Of a stretch of DNA of 64,000 nucleotides, positions 28,223 to 39,112 are shown one piece after another. The stretch comes from Lichenicola cladoniae (GTDB lineage: Bacteria > Pseudomonadota > Alphaproteobacteria > Acetobacterales > Acetobacteraceae), in contig NZ_CP053708.1 in NCBI RefSeq assembly GCF_013201075.1, positions 2,981,501-3,045,500 on the forward strand, read 5' to 3'. Under the pieces are notes generated by a model. That model was not told the origin of the DNA and did no database searches. It was given only the letters and a program-made list of their open reading frames with translations. Made by a program: the position numbers and the translations under genes. Position 1 is the first letter of the stretch. Each line of letters starts with the position of its first letter.

Positions 28223-28741
28223 ATGGCCGCATTTCACTGTATCGCTATCAAGACCGAAATCGCCGACCGTTTTCGTCGCACCGGCCAGGATGATAACGGG
28301 AACCGAATCAAACTGATCATGGCAACCGCAAGCGGTACCTTCCCGTGCCGCCATTGCCTGCGTCTGGGTAAGCCCGGCGAGACCATGCTGCTCGGGTCCT
28401 ATAACCTTCCGCGGCCAAGCGGCATCTATTGGACGCCGAGCCCGATATTCGTGCATCAGACTGCGTGCACGCGCGCCGAGGCTGAGAACGAGGTCGCCCC
28501 GATCGTCCGGGCTAATCCACTTGTGTCCGTCCGTGCCTACGATGAAGAGGACCAATGCCTGTACGACCTAGGCCAGGTCTGCGCAGGCCACGATGTTGAT
28601 GATCCGCTCGAGCGCGCTCTCGGTGATCCTCGAACGGCCTTCGTCAACATCCACACCGCCCGACCGGGCTGCCTGTTGGCGCTTGTGGAACGTCTGCCGA
28701 TCAACTCGATCGACGCGACCGCCGGAGTAGGTTTTCCCTGA
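28223..28741 (+). CDS. DUF1203-family protein
   Basis: 172 aa. The DUF1203 layout is visible: PCRHCLRLGKPGETMLLGSYN in the first third, GPIFVH-like SPIFVHQTAC in the middle, LVSVRAYDEED, and a C-terminal VNIHTARPGCLLALVERL. No membrane segment or known catalytic motif. Function of the family is unknown. Its 3' end overlaps the decayed reading frame on the opposite strand at 28701-29008. Confidence 0.82.
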   Translation: MAAFHCIAIKTEIADRFRRTGQDDNGNRIKLIMATASGTFPCRHCLRLGKPGETMLLGSYNLPRPSGIYWTPSPIFVHQTACTRAEAENEVAPIVRANPLVSVRAYDEEDQCLYDLGQVCAGHDVDDPLERALGDPRTAFVNIHTARPGCLLALVERLPINSIDATAGVGFP

Positions 28742-29008
28742 CCTTGGCATCGCGAGTTTTATGCAGGGCTCCCATCATGCGATCGCACAGGGTGAAGTGC
28801 GGCGAGTAGGTACAGCTGAAGAACTGATGATGCTGGTCACGCTGTTCATCGGCGACGGCGGCAGGCAGATCCCACCACCGTGCTCGACGCCGGAATGACC
28901 GATGATCCCGGTAATATGGTCGTAGAGTTTATGTAACAGAGGAACCATCGGACTAATCGCGTCATGAAGTTCGATCGGAAGCTGGTCGGACACGGTGTGT
29001 GGCTGCAA
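28701..29008 (-). pseudogene. Decayed sterol desaturase / fatty acid hydroxylase-like gene (C-terminal part)
   Basis: Read on the - strand, one frame gives LPIELHDAISPMVPLLHKLY and then DHITGIIGHSGVEHG. The adjacent frame continues with RWWDLPAAVADEQRDQHHQ and FFSCTYSPHFTLCDRMMGAL before a stop near 28701. Joined, these match the C-terminal half of the membrane fatty acid hydroxylase superfamily: GHSGVEH and DQHHQFF are the His boxes, and CDRMMG is the usual WDRLFG end. The frame switch near 28880 and the absence of the first half mark it as a remnant. It overlaps the end of the DUF1203 gene. Confidence 0.6.
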
Positions 29009-29063
29009 AGCAGACGCGAAAGTCGTAGTCAGGCTAGACTGACCTGTCGCGAGCCATCCAATC

Positions 29064-29984
29064 TCATGTGTTTCCGGCTAGCGAGGTGAGTGGCCGCTGC
29101 GCGTCCACCCGACCCTCCGTCGCCAGGTAGTCGAGGAACACACGTATCCGAGCGGGAAGCTTGCCAGACTTTCCTACATAAACTGCATGAAACGGCTCCA
29201 GCTTCATTTCGTGCTCTGTCGTTGGCAGCACCACGAGATTGCCACGTGCAATTTCGGCCCGGATCGTAAACTCGGCAAGCCGAGCCGGAGCTATACCCGC
29301 CAGGGCGAGGCGCCTGATACCCTCGCCGTCGCTGACACGGACCCTTGCGGGCACCGCCTCTCCAGTCCGCAGCCAGTCTCCGGCTGCACGCGCATACGCG
29401 AACCCCATGCGATCTCGCGCCGGCAGATCATCGGCATTTGCCGGCATTCCATGACGCTCGATCCAGACCGGGGCCGCGACAACAACCAAAGCGCTCTCGC
29501 CAAGTGCCCGGGCAACGAGACTGGATGTCGGGAGGGGGCCGGCCCGGATCGCGACGTCGGTGCCATCCTTGAGCAGATCCGACACGGCATCCGTCTGGAT
29601 GATCTCTATTCCGATGTCGGGATAACGCTCGAGGAACTCGAGCAGGATGGCGGTCAGGACATGGGAGACATAGCTCGCCGAACTGTTGATTCGGATGCGG
29701 CCGGACGGAAGACGCGACCCTGCCGCCTCACGCTCCGCCAGATCGATCTCGGCGAGTATACCCAGGGCGCGACCATGGAACAGTTCGCCCTCGGGGGTAA
29801 GCGCGATCCGACGGGTCGATCGCCGCAGCAGCGTCACGCCGAGGCGCTGCTCCAGCCGGGTGATCAGCTTGCTCACCGCGGACGGGGAGAGGCCCACGAG
29901 ACGACTGGCCTGCGTGAAGCTGCCATTCTCGACGACCTGGGCGAACACCGCCATCTCGCCGGCACGGTTCGGTTCCTGACGCAT
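29064..29984 (-). CDS. LysR-family transcriptional regulator
   Basis: 306 aa. The N-terminal winged helix (FAQVVENGSFTQASRLVGLSPSAVSKLITRLEQRLG) precedes the linker and a periplasmic-binding-like effector domain (from about residue 90, GRIRINSSASYVSHVLTAIL). It is transcribed away from the MFS exporter at 30061, with 76 bases between them. That arrangement is typical of a LysR protein that controls the divergent gene. The effector is unknown. Confidence 0.93.
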   Translation of the reverse strand: MRQEPNRAGEMAVFAQVVENGSFTQASRLVGLSPSAVSKLITRLEQRLGVTLLRRSTRRIALTPEGELFHGRALGILAEIDLAEREAAGSRLPSGRIRINSSASYVSHVLTAILLEFLERYPDIGIEIIQTDAVSDLLKDGTDVAIRAGPLPTSSLVARALGESALVVVAAPVWIERHGMPANADDLPARDRMGFAYARAAGDWLRTGEAVPARVRVSDGEGIRRLALAGIAPARLAEFTIRAEIARGNLVVLPTTEHEMKLEPFHAVYVGKSGKLPARIRVFLDYLATEGRVDAQRPLTSLAGNT

Positions 29985-30060
29985 TATCGCAATTCACTTC
30001 ATCAATCATGTTCCGGACTGCACTCTAATTCGCTTCAAGGCCTTCTGCCATGTTCGTCGC

Positions 30061-31245
30061 ATGGCAACACGCTCCGGCATCCCCCTCCCTCTCTTGGCCC
30101 TGGCCGCCGGCGCATTCGCCATCGGAGTGACCGAGTTCGTGATCATGGGCCTGTTGATGCAGGTCGGGGCCAGCTTCGGCGTCTCAACCAGCACCGCAGG
30201 CCTGCTGATCTCCGGCTACGCGCTCGGCGTGGTGGTCGGCGCGCCGGTGCTCACGCTCGCTACCGCCCGCTGGCCTCACAAGCGAACCCTGCTGGTGCTC
30301 ATGGCCGTCTTCGTCGTCGGCAATATCGGCTGCGCGATTGCGCCGACCTACGAACTGATGATGGCGGCGCGGGTGGTCACCGCGTTCGCGCACGGCACGT
30401 TCTTCGGCGTGGGCTCGGTCGTCGCGAGCAATCTGGTTGCGCCCGGTCGTCGCTCCTCGGCGATCGCTGTTATGTTCACCGGCCTCACGGTTGCCAACAT
30501 CCTCGGCGTGCCGATCGGCACATGGATCGGCCAGCTCGCCGGCTGGCGGGCGACGTTCTGGGCGGTCGCCCTCGTCGGGGTGTTGGGCTTGGCCATCATC
30601 GCCAGGCTCCTCCCGGCCGATCGGCCGGAATGTGGCGGCTCCAGCATGCACGACGATCTGCGGGCGATCCTGCGGCTGCCGGTCTTGATGGGTCTATTGA
30701 TGACGGTCCTGGGCTATGCGGGAGTCTTCGCCGTATTCACCTATATCGCTCCGCTGCTGACGCAGGTAAGCGGTTTCGGGGCGCGGGCGATCTCACCCAT
30801 CTTGCTCCTCTTCGGCGGTGGTCTGGTGCTCGGCAACTTGGCCGGCGGCCGGCTGGCCGACCGCTCCCTCGTGGCCGCGATCTTCGGAACGCTTGGCCTT
30901 CTGCTGGCGGTACTTCTCGTGTCTGGGCCGCTGTTCACCTCCCGGGTCGGGGCCCTGTTCGCCGTCGCGGCGCTCGGGTTCGCGACGTTCTCGACGGTAG
31001 CCCCCCTTCAGACCTGGGTGCTGAGGCAGACACGTGGTGCCGCCGAGAGTTTGGCGTCGAGCTTCAACATTGCCGCCTTCAATCTGGGTAATGCGATCGG
31101 CGCCTGGATCGGTGGTATCGCGCTTGACCGGCTCGGGCTGCTTTCGCTGACGTCGGTCGCGGCGCTCTTTCCGCTTGCCGCCATCGTCGCCGCAGGCTTG
31201 GCAGTGACCCTGCAGAGATCCCCGGTCGCGCGGCGGGCTGCCTGA
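30061..31245 (+). CDS. MFS transporter, DHA1-type drug/sugar efflux permease
   Basis: 394 aa with 12 hydrophobic segments. The opening LALAAGAFAIGVTEFVIMGLL and the motif GYALGVVVGAPVLTLATARWPHKRTLL (motif A region between helices 2 and 3) are typical of AraJ/YdhP-type DHA1 exporters. It heads a + strand group with the SGNH hydrolase (overlapping by one base) and the aldo-keto reductase. Substrate unknown; likely regulated by the divergent LysR protein. Confidence 0.9.
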   Translation: MATRSGIPLPLLALAAGAFAIGVTEFVIMGLLMQVGASFGVSTSTAGLLISGYALGVVVGAPVLTLATARWPHKRTLLVLMAVFVVGNIGCAIAPTYELMMAARVVTAFAHGTFFGVGSVVASNLVAPGRRSSAIAVMFTGLTVANILGVPIGTWIGQLAGWRATFWAVALVGVLGLAIIARLLPADRPECGGSSMHDDLRAILRLPVLMGLLMTVLGYAGVFAVFTYIAPLLTQVSGFGARAISPILLLFGGGLVLGNLAGGRLADRSLVAAIFGTLGLLLAVLLVSGPLFTSRVGALFAVAALGFATFSTVAPLQTWVLRQTRGAAESLASSFNIAAFNLGNAIGAWIGGIALDRLGLLSLTSVAALFPLAAIVAAGLAVTLQRSPVARRAA

Positions 31246-32465
31246 TGAGGAGCCGTCTTGCCAAGTCGAGGCAGCAAGCGCCGGAAGGGTATCCACTGCA
31301 ATGGGCCCCCGCCTGGTTTGCCAGTCCGCAGCCGGTCTGGTCGGACGGCCTTCCACTGGCCGCCGACCTGCCGAGCGACCTGCATGATGTCACACTCCGG
31401 CAGGTGGTTCAGCTTGGATATGCCGGGCATCAAATCAGGTTGCTGATCAGCAATCGATACGGGGCAGTCCCGACGTCGTTGGACAAGATCGTTGTCGCAC
31501 CCTCGGTCGGTGGCTGTCGGATCGACGCCGCTCGAAGCAGGGTTGTGACGTTCAGCGGTGCGGAAACAGTCACCATTCCGCCGGATGCCGTCGTGGCAAG
31601 CGACGCCGCAGGCCTGGAGGTCGCGTCCGGCGACAGTCTCGCCATCTCGATCAGGCTGCGAGATGCCCCGCGGCTCGGCGGGTTTCACTGGGATGGCCGG
31701 CGCACCGGTTACATCCTGCAGGGCGATCAACTCGATGTCGCTTCGCCGGTCAGTCGTGCCACAACCGAACGACGACTGCTGCTGAAGGCGATCTACGTGG
31801 CCTGTCCTGCACCGCTGGGAGTCGTCGCGGTCATGGGTGATTCGATCACCGACGGTGCTGGCGCTACGCTCGATCGTGACGCGCGTTGGCCAGACTTCCT
31901 AGCGCCGGCGGCCGCCAGGAATGGTTACGCGGTCGTGAATGCGGGCATCTCCGGGGCTCGCCTGTTAAGCGACGGCATGGGCGAGCACGTCCTCGCACGG
32001 TTCGACAGCGACGTCGCAAGCCAGCCTGGTATCTGCGCGGTGATCCTGCTGATCGGCATCAACGACATTGCCTGGCCCGGGACTGCCTTTGCACCGCGTG
32101 AAGCGCCGATGACCTTCGAGCGCATGATTGCGGGATATGCCGCTGTGATCGCGCGCGGCCATGCGGCAAATCTCCGGATAATCGGCGGCACGCTTTCGCC
32201 CTTTGTAGACGCGCTTCCGGATACGCCGATGGCCTCAACTTATTACAGCCTCGAGAAGGACGTGCTCCGGCGTCGGGTCAATGAATGGATCCGGACGTCG
32301 GGGGCCTTCGACGCGCTGGTCGATTTCGATCGCGTGCTTGCCGATCCCCAAAGTCCGAGCCGACTGCTGCCACGCTTCGACAGCGGTGACCACCTTCACC
32401 CCGGTGATGAAGGCAATCTCGCAATGGCTGCGGCCGTCGATCTCGAGAGTTTCAGGGGCCGCTGA
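31245..32465 (+). CDS. SGNH/GDSL-type hydrolase
   Basis: 406 aa. Residues 1-190 form a beta-rich N-terminal region without a known name. The SGNH core begins with block I VVAVMGDSITDGAG (nucleophile Ser), then block II GISGARLL, block III LLIGINDIA and block V DHLHPGDEG with the catalytic Asp and His. No signal peptide is visible, so it is probably cytosolic unless a start is misplaced. It may be a carbohydrate or ester esterase. TGATG coupling to the MFS gene suggests that the two work on the same compound. Confidence 0.88.
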   Translation: MRSRLAKSRQQAPEGYPLQWAPAWFASPQPVWSDGLPLAADLPSDLHDVTLRQVVQLGYAGHQIRLLISNRYGAVPTSLDKIVVAPSVGGCRIDAARSRVVTFSGAETVTIPPDAVVASDAAGLEVASGDSLAISIRLRDAPRLGGFHWDGRRTGYILQGDQLDVASPVSRATTERRLLLKAIYVACPAPLGVVAVMGDSITDGAGATLDRDARWPDFLAPAAARNGYAVVNAGISGARLLSDGMGEHVLARFDSDVASQPGICAVILLIGINDIAWPGTAFAPREAPMTFERMIAGYAAVIARGHAANLRIIGGTLSPFVDALPDTPMASTYYSLEKDVLRRRVNEWIRTSGAFDALVDFDRVLADPQSPSRLLPRFDSGDHLHPGDEGNLAMAAAVDLESFRGR

Positions 32466-32500
32466 TCGCGGGCCCAAAGACTGATCACAGGAGATAAACA

Positions 32501-33535
32501 ATGGAATATCGCCAACTCGGCAACTCTGGGTTGAAGGTGCCTGTTCTGAGCTTCGGTGCCGGGACGTTCGGCGGGTCAGGTCCTTTGTTCGGGGCGTGGG
32601 GCAATACCGAGGGTGCCGAGGCAAGGCGTCTCGTCGACATCTGCATCGACGCCGGCGTTACCCTGTTCGACACGGCGGACGTATACTCGGCCGGCGCTTC
32701 CGAGACCGTGCTCGGCGAAGCGATCAAAGGGCGTCGCTCGCAGGTGCTTCTGTCAACGAAGATGGCGCTGCCGATGGGGAATGGTCCGAACGACGCCGGG
32801 ACATCGCGCGCCAGGATACTTCGATCGGTCGAGGAAGCTCTGCGGCGGCTGGGAACCGACTATATCGACCTGCTCCAGCTGCACGCGTTCGACGCCGCAA
32901 CGCCGGTCGATGAAGTGCTCGCGACGCTCGATCAACTCATTCGGGTGGGCAAGATCAGATACACCGGGGTCTCCAATTTTTCTGGCTGGCAGGTGATGAA
33001 GTCGCTGGGCGTTGCCGACCGCAACGGCTGGACGCGCTATGTCGCTCACCAAGTCTATTACTCGCTTCTCGGCCGCGACTACGAATGGGAGTTGATGCCG
33101 CTGGCCAGAGATCAGGGTATTGGTGCCCTGGTTTGGAGCCCGCTCGGCTGGGGGCGGCTGACCGGCAAAATACGTCGCGGTGAGCCCTTGCCTAAAGGCA
33201 GCCGGTTGCACGACACGGCATCATTTGGGCCGCCGGTGGAAGACGAACATCTCTATCGGGTCGTGGACGCGCTTGAGGCTGTCGCCGAGGAAACTGGCAG
33301 AACTGTCCCGCAGGTCGCGCTGAATTGGCTTACCCAACGCCCGACGGTAAGCTCGGTGATCATTGGAGCAAGAAACGAGGAGCAGCTTCGCCAAAATCTC
33401 GGAGCGGTGGGGTGGGCTTTGACGCTTGATCAGATGCGCGCACTGGACGAAGCCAGCACCGTAACCGCGCCCTATCCATATTTTCCGTACTTGCGACAAG
33501 AGGGCTTCGCGAGGCTCAATCCGCCGATCTGCTAG
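32501..33535 (+). CDS. Aldo/keto reductase
   Basis: 344 aa, (beta/alpha)8 NADPH oxidoreductase. The catalytic tetrad region is present: FDTADVYSAG (Asp and Tyr), TKMALP (Lys) and LLQLHAFD (His). GARNEEQLRQNLGAVGW near the C-terminus is the NADP-binding region. An AGGAG box lies 8 bases before the ATG. It follows the SGNH gene by 35 bases and may share its transcript. Length and sequence fit the YajO/Tas-like AKR subgroup; the substrate is unknown. Confidence 0.92.
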   Translation: MEYRQLGNSGLKVPVLSFGAGTFGGSGPLFGAWGNTEGAEARRLVDICIDAGVTLFDTADVYSAGASETVLGEAIKGRRSQVLLSTKMALPMGNGPNDAGTSRARILRSVEEALRRLGTDYIDLLQLHAFDAATPVDEVLATLDQLIRVGKIRYTGVSNFSGWQVMKSLGVADRNGWTRYVAHQVYYSLLGRDYEWELMPLARDQGIGALVWSPLGWGRLTGKIRRGEPLPKGSRLHDTASFGPPVEDEHLYRVVDALEAVAEETGRTVPQVALNWLTQRPTVSSVIIGARNEEQLRQNLGAVGWALTLDQMRALDEASTVTAPYPYFPYLRQEGFARLNPPIC

Positions 33536-33910
33536 GCGCACGAAAGAGTTCTTCGAGCAGTCGTCCAGGTTCGCTCTGTCGGCGGTTCACCCCGAGGCCG
33601 GCGTATATGCCACGAGAGTCTGCCTTGAGTCGAAAGCCGCCAAGATGTGAGTATCAGCTTTTATCCGCTCTGCACGGCCTCCCACACCAAAGCCGGCTGT
33701 CGGTTTCCGGCCAGGTCCGGCCCGTCCGCCGGATGTTCCTGCGAGCGTTGTTCGAGTCTGCGGCTTCCCAGGAACTGCAAATCCCGCGCCTGGCGTTCCT
33801 CGGCCAGGACGCTTGCGGTCGAAGATACGAGGCTGTAGAGCTTTCGAACCGTAAGTCAGGTCTTTCGTTTCGATAGGCTTGCATGTTTTGACAGGTCTGG
33901 ACCGTCCCAG
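33536..33910. other. Intergenic region upstream of the polyol operon
   Basis: Short open frames exist on both strands (for example 33607-33876 +) but none has a recognisable motif. Near the end, CTTTCG occurs at 33841 and again in CTTTCGTTTCGATA at 33862-33875, just upstream of the DeoR gene; direct repeats of this kind could be its operator. The operon promoter should lie here. Confidence 0.45.
33841..33875 (+). promoter_or_regulatory. Candidate DeoR-type operator repeats
   Basis: CTTTCGAACC and CTTTCGTTTCGATA are spaced by two helical turns (21 bases) and lie 36-70 bases upstream of the GTG start of the DeoR-family gene. TTTCG-type repeats are seen in some DeoR-family operators; the assignment is tentative. 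Confidence 0.25.
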
Positions 33911-34717
33911 GTGTCGATCGGATCACGCAGCGTCGTTCTGCAGCGCAGATTGACCATCGCCGACCGGATCCGCCGGCATGGGATCACCCGTGTCGAGGCG
34001 CTGAGCAAGGAGCTCGGCGTCTCCGTGGTGACGATCCGCGGCGATCTGGCGTACCTCGAGGAACAGGGCCTCGTGGTGCGCTCGGCCGGCCAGGCACGTC
34101 CCAATCCGACGGCCGGGATCAAGGTTGCCGCCCTGCCCGACCTGTCCCGCACCGAAGCGCTGCCGATGCTCCGGATCGCCGCGGGGCTGGCGGGCCAGGA
34201 CATGGCGGTTCTTCTCGGTGCCGGCAGCCTGACCGGACAACTGATCCCGCATTTGCCGACCGGCATCGACTTCAGGCTCGTGCTGTCCGACCTGAACGCG
34301 CTGGCGATAGCCCGTGCCTGCCTGGACGGGCCGTTGCATCTGCTCGGCGGGGAGCTCGACCGGGACAGCAACAGATTGGATGGGCCGCAGAGCCTGCACG
34401 CGCTCAGCCTGCACGTGATCGGGCTGTTCGTCCTGCAGGTGCAGGCGATCTCGCCGGCGGCGCTGCTGCTGCCGCCCGGTGCGTCCGAGCCGTTCAACCG
34501 CGCCGCTGCCCGGCGTGCAGGCCATGCCGTCGCACTGGTGAATGGCAACGGCCTGCACACCGCGGTCGGCCTGCCGCAGCTTGCGACACAGTGCGTCGAC
34601 CACGTGATCCTGCCAGCGAGCGCCCATCGGGAGGCGCTCGGGCACCTGGCGGAAACCGGCTTCCATCAGGTGCCGCTGCCGAAAACCACCGCCTATCTCT
34701 TCAGCAAACCAAAATAA
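33911..34717 (+). CDS. DeoR-family regulator of the polyol/sugar operon
   Basis: 268 aa from a GTG start. The N-terminal winged helix has RIRRHGITRVEALSKELGVSVVTIRGDLAYLEEQGLV, the DeoR signature. The C-terminal sugar-phosphate sensing (isomerase-like) domain has VLLGAGSLTGQLIPHL in place of the usual DxGTT-type loop. It lies 17 bases upstream of the ABC binding-protein gene, so it probably represses its own operon and responds to a phosphorylated intermediate such as tagatose 6-phosphate (inference). Confidence 0.88.
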   Translation: MSIGSRSVVLQRRLTIADRIRRHGITRVEALSKELGVSVVTIRGDLAYLEEQGLVVRSAGQARPNPTAGIKVAALPDLSRTEALPMLRIAAGLAGQDMAVLLGAGSLTGQLIPHLPTGIDFRLVLSDLNALAIARACLDGPLHLLGGELDRDSNRLDGPQSLHALSLHVIGLFVLQVQAISPAALLLPPGASEPFNRAAARRAGHAVALVNGNGLHTAVGLPQLATQCVDHVILPASAHREALGHLAETGFHQVPLPKTTAYLFSKPK

Positions 34718-34734
34718 ACGACAGGAACGCTCCC

Positions 34735-35640
34735 ATGAAGCTCTCGACGACACTCACCGCCACTGCCTTGCTGCTTGCCGGCGCCGCCCTGGCGCATCCA
34801 GCCCAGGCCGCCGGGGTCATCGGCGCATCGTTGCTGACGCAGCAGCATCCTTTCTATATCGAGCTCGGCCGCGCGATGCAGGAAGAAGCCACGAAGGATG
34901 GCGTGACGCTGCAGGTTTCGATCGCCAACCAGGACCTGAACAAGCAGATTGCCGATGTCGAGGACTTCATCACCAAGAAGGTCGACGTCATCATCATTTC
35001 GCCGGTCGATTCATCCGGCGTCCGGGGCGCCGTTCGCAAGGCGCAGAAGGCCGGCATCAAGGTCATCACCGTCGACGTGCCGGCAAAGCATGCCGACGTT
35101 GCCGCCTATGTCGGCACCGACAACTATGCCGGTGGCGAGAAGGCCGGCGAACTGATGGCGAGCCAGCTCGGCGATACCGGCCAGGTGGGGATCATCGACT
35201 ACCCGACCGTGCAGTCCGTGGTCGACCGGGTGAACGGGTTCCGGCACGCGCTCGAAGCGCATCCGAACGTGAAGATCGTGGCGGATCAGGCTGGCATCAC
35301 CCGCGCCGAGGCGCTGTCGGTCGCACAGAACATGTTGCAGGCCAACCCGGGCATCACCGGGATCTTCGGATTCGGCGACGACGCAGCCCTCGCGGCCGTG
35401 TCCGCGGTCCACAGCGCCAAGCGGGCCGGCACGGTCAAGGTGATCGGCTTCGACGGCATGCAGGAAGCACGGACCGCCGTCGACCATGACCCGGTATTCG
35501 TCGGTGTCATTCGCCAGTATCCGGATCGCATGGGCGCACAGGCGATCGACAGCGCCGTCGCGCTGATCGCCGGCAAGACCGTGGAGCCGAAGCAGTTGAT
35601 CGTTCCGGGCGTCTACACCAAGGCCGACGCGGCGAAATAG
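34735..35640 (+). CDS. Sugar ABC transporter substrate-binding protein (RbsB/CUT2 type)
   Basis: 301 aa. Signal peptide with core TALLLAGAALA and cleavage after AQA (about residue 25). The periplasmic binding protein type 1 fold is clear: GVIGASLLTQQHPFY, KKVDVIIISPVDSSGV, the hinge segment KVITVDVPAKH, YVGTDNYAGGEKAGELM and KVIGFDGMQEA. An AGGAA box precedes the ATG. The downstream ATPase and permease complete a CUT2 importer. Substrate is probably a polyol or hexose, judged by the downstream enzymes. Confidence 0.93.
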   Translation: MKLSTTLTATALLLAGAALAHPAQAAGVIGASLLTQQHPFYIELGRAMQEEATKDGVTLQVSIANQDLNKQIADVEDFITKKVDVIIISPVDSSGVRGAVRKAQKAGIKVITVDVPAKHADVAAYVGTDNYAGGEKAGELMASQLGDTGQVGIIDYPTVQSVVDRVNGFRHALEAHPNVKIVADQAGITRAEALSVAQNMLQANPGITGIFGFGDDAALAAVSAVHSAKRAGTVKVIGFDGMQEARTAVDHDPVFVGVIRQYPDRMGAQAIDSAVALIAGKTVEPKQLIVPGVYTKADAAK

Positions 35641-35652
35641 GAGGCGCAGGCG

Positions 35653-37184
<1,532 letters not shown>

Positions 37185-37188
<4 letters not shown>

Positions 37189-38159
37189 GCATTCTAGCCG
37201 CTGGACTGAACCGCACGATGCCATCCGTGCGGGCCAGTGGCCGTCAGTATGGAGGCATCGTCGCGGCGCTGCTGCTGCTGGTCATCGTGTTCTCGTGCCT
37301 GAGCCAACGCTTCCTGGCGCTGGATAATTTCGTCAACATCATGCAGCAGGTCGCGGTCATCGCCGTCGCCGCGTTCGGCATGACGTTCGTCATCATGCTG
37401 GGCGAGATCGACCTCTCGATGGGCTCGATGATCGCCGTTGCCGGCATGGCGGCCGCACAATGCATGGCGCACGGCACCGGCATCGGTCCTGCCATCATCG
37501 CGGCACTCGCCGCCGGGCTGGTGATGGGCGCGATTAACGGCGTGATCGTGGCAAAGCTGGGGATGCCCTCGTTCATCGTCACGCTCGCAACGATGGGCGC
37601 GTTCCGCGGCCTGGTCAGCCTGCCCACGGGTGGATTGCCCACCGCCATCGACAGCGATACCTGGCTCGACATGGGCTCGGACCAGTGGCTCGGCGTTCCG
37701 GTGCTGGTCTGGATCATGCTGGCGCTGTTCGTCATCGCCTACGTGCTGCAGGTCAAGACCGTGTTCGGTCGTCGAGCTTATCTCACCGGCGGAAATGCGG
37801 AGGCAGCGACTTATTCCGGCATCCGGATCGACCGGATCCGCATCGTCGTGTTCATGCTGAGCGGCGTTCTGGCAGCGGTGAGCGGCATGATGCTGTCGTC
37901 GAGGCTGTCTTCGGCACAGACCAACGCCGGCACCGGCTACGAACTCGATGCGATCGCGGCGACGGTGCTCGGCGGCACCAGCCTGTCCGGCGGTTCCGGG
38001 TCGATGGTCGGCACGCTGCTCGGGACTCTGGTCATCGGCGTCATCAACAACGGCATGAACATGCTGTCGGTCCCGTATTTCTATCAGCTGATCGTCAAGG
38101 GCATCGTCATCCTGGTGGCGGTCTGGCTGGATATCCGAGCCAAGAAGGCACAATCCTGA
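37185..38159 (+). CDS. Sugar ABC transporter permease (RbsC type)
   Basis: 324 aa with about nine hydrophobic segments. Family marks are GMTFVIMLGEIDLSMGSMIAV, PSFIVTLATMGAFRGL, TYSGIRIDRIRIVVFMLSG and the C-terminal AIAATVLGGTSLSGGSGSMVGTLLG. It forms the homodimeric channel of the CUT2 importer. It is coupled by ATGA to the ATPase upstream and by a one-base overlap to the kinase gene downstream. Confidence 0.94.
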
Positions 38160-39112
38160 TGGACACCACCACGAAAAGCGTCGTCACGATCGGCGAGGTT
38201 CTCGTCGAGATCATGGCCGATACGCGGGGCGACGGGTTCCGCGAACCGCTGTCCCTGCGTGGACCATTCCCGTCCGGTGCGCCGGCGATCTTCATCGACC
38301 AGGTCGCGCGGCTCGGCCAGAAGGCCGGCCTGATCTCGTGCGTCGGCAACGACGATTTCGGCTGGCTCAATATCGAGCGGTTGCGCGCCGACGGCGTCGA
38401 TACCTCGGCGATCCGGGTACATCCCGACCAGGTCACCGGCAGCGCCTTCGTGCGCTATCGCGAGAGCGGCGAACGTGACTTCGTGTTCAACATCAAGAAC
38501 AGCGCCTGCGGCCAGACGCGGATCACCGAGGAAGGCCAGCTTCTCCTGGCGCAGTGCGCGCACCTCCACATCATGGGCTCGTCGCTGTTCTCGTTCCGGC
38601 TCATCGACGAGGCCAAGAAGGCGATCGAGCAGGTCAAGGCGCAGGGCGGCACGATCAGCTTCGATCCGAACGTCCGCAAGGAGATGCTGAACATTCCCGA
38701 GATGCGAGCGGCACTCGAGATGATGCTGCAATATTGCGACCTGTTCATGCCGAGCGGTCCGGAGCTGATGCTGCTGACCGAGGCGACGACGGAAGAGCAT
38801 GCGATCACCGAGATCCTCGGCCTCGGCGTATCCGGCATCGTCGTCAAGCGCGGCAGCGAGGGTGCCTCCTGGCATGACGGCACGCAGAATTTGTTCGTGC
38901 CTGCCTTCAAGGTTGCCGAGATCGACCCGACCGGCGCCGGCGATTGCTTCGGCGCCACCTTCGTCACCTGCCGCCTGCAGGGACGCAGCATCGCCGACAG
39001 CCTGCGCTACGCCAACGCCAGCGGCGCCCTCGCCGTGGGCCAGCGCGGGCCGATGGAGGGCACGTCGGATTTCGTAGCACTCGACGCGCTGATCGCAGGA
39101 GACGCCGCATGA
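38159..39112 (+). CDS. PfkB-family sugar kinase, probable tagatose/ketohexose kinase
   Basis: 317 aa from the ATG overlapping the permease stop. Ribokinase-fold marks are IGEVLVEI at the N-terminus, the first PfkB signature region (GQKAGLISCVGNDDFG) and the C-terminal DPTGAGDCFGATFV with the catalytic Asp and anion hole. It phosphorylates a sugar at a terminal hydroxyl with ATP. Between a CUT2 importer, a GatZ-type protein and a SmoS-type polyol dehydrogenase, D-tagatose is the most likely substrate, giving tagatose 6-phosphate; this is inferred from context. Confidence 0.88.
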   Translation: MDTTTKSVVTIGEVLVEIMADTRGDGFREPLSLRGPFPSGAPAIFIDQVARLGQKAGLISCVGNDDFGWLNIERLRADGVDTSAIRVHPDQVTGSAFVRYRESGERDFVFNIKNSACGQTRITEEGQLLLAQCAHLHIMGSSLFSFRLIDEAKKAIEQVKAQGGTISFDPNVRKEMLNIPEMRAALEMMLQYCDLFMPSGPELMLLTEATTEEHAITEILGLGVSGIVVKRGSEGASWHDGTQNLFVPAFKVAEIDPTGAGDCFGATFVTCRLQGRSIADSLRYANASGALAVGQRGPMEGTSDFVALDALIAGDAA

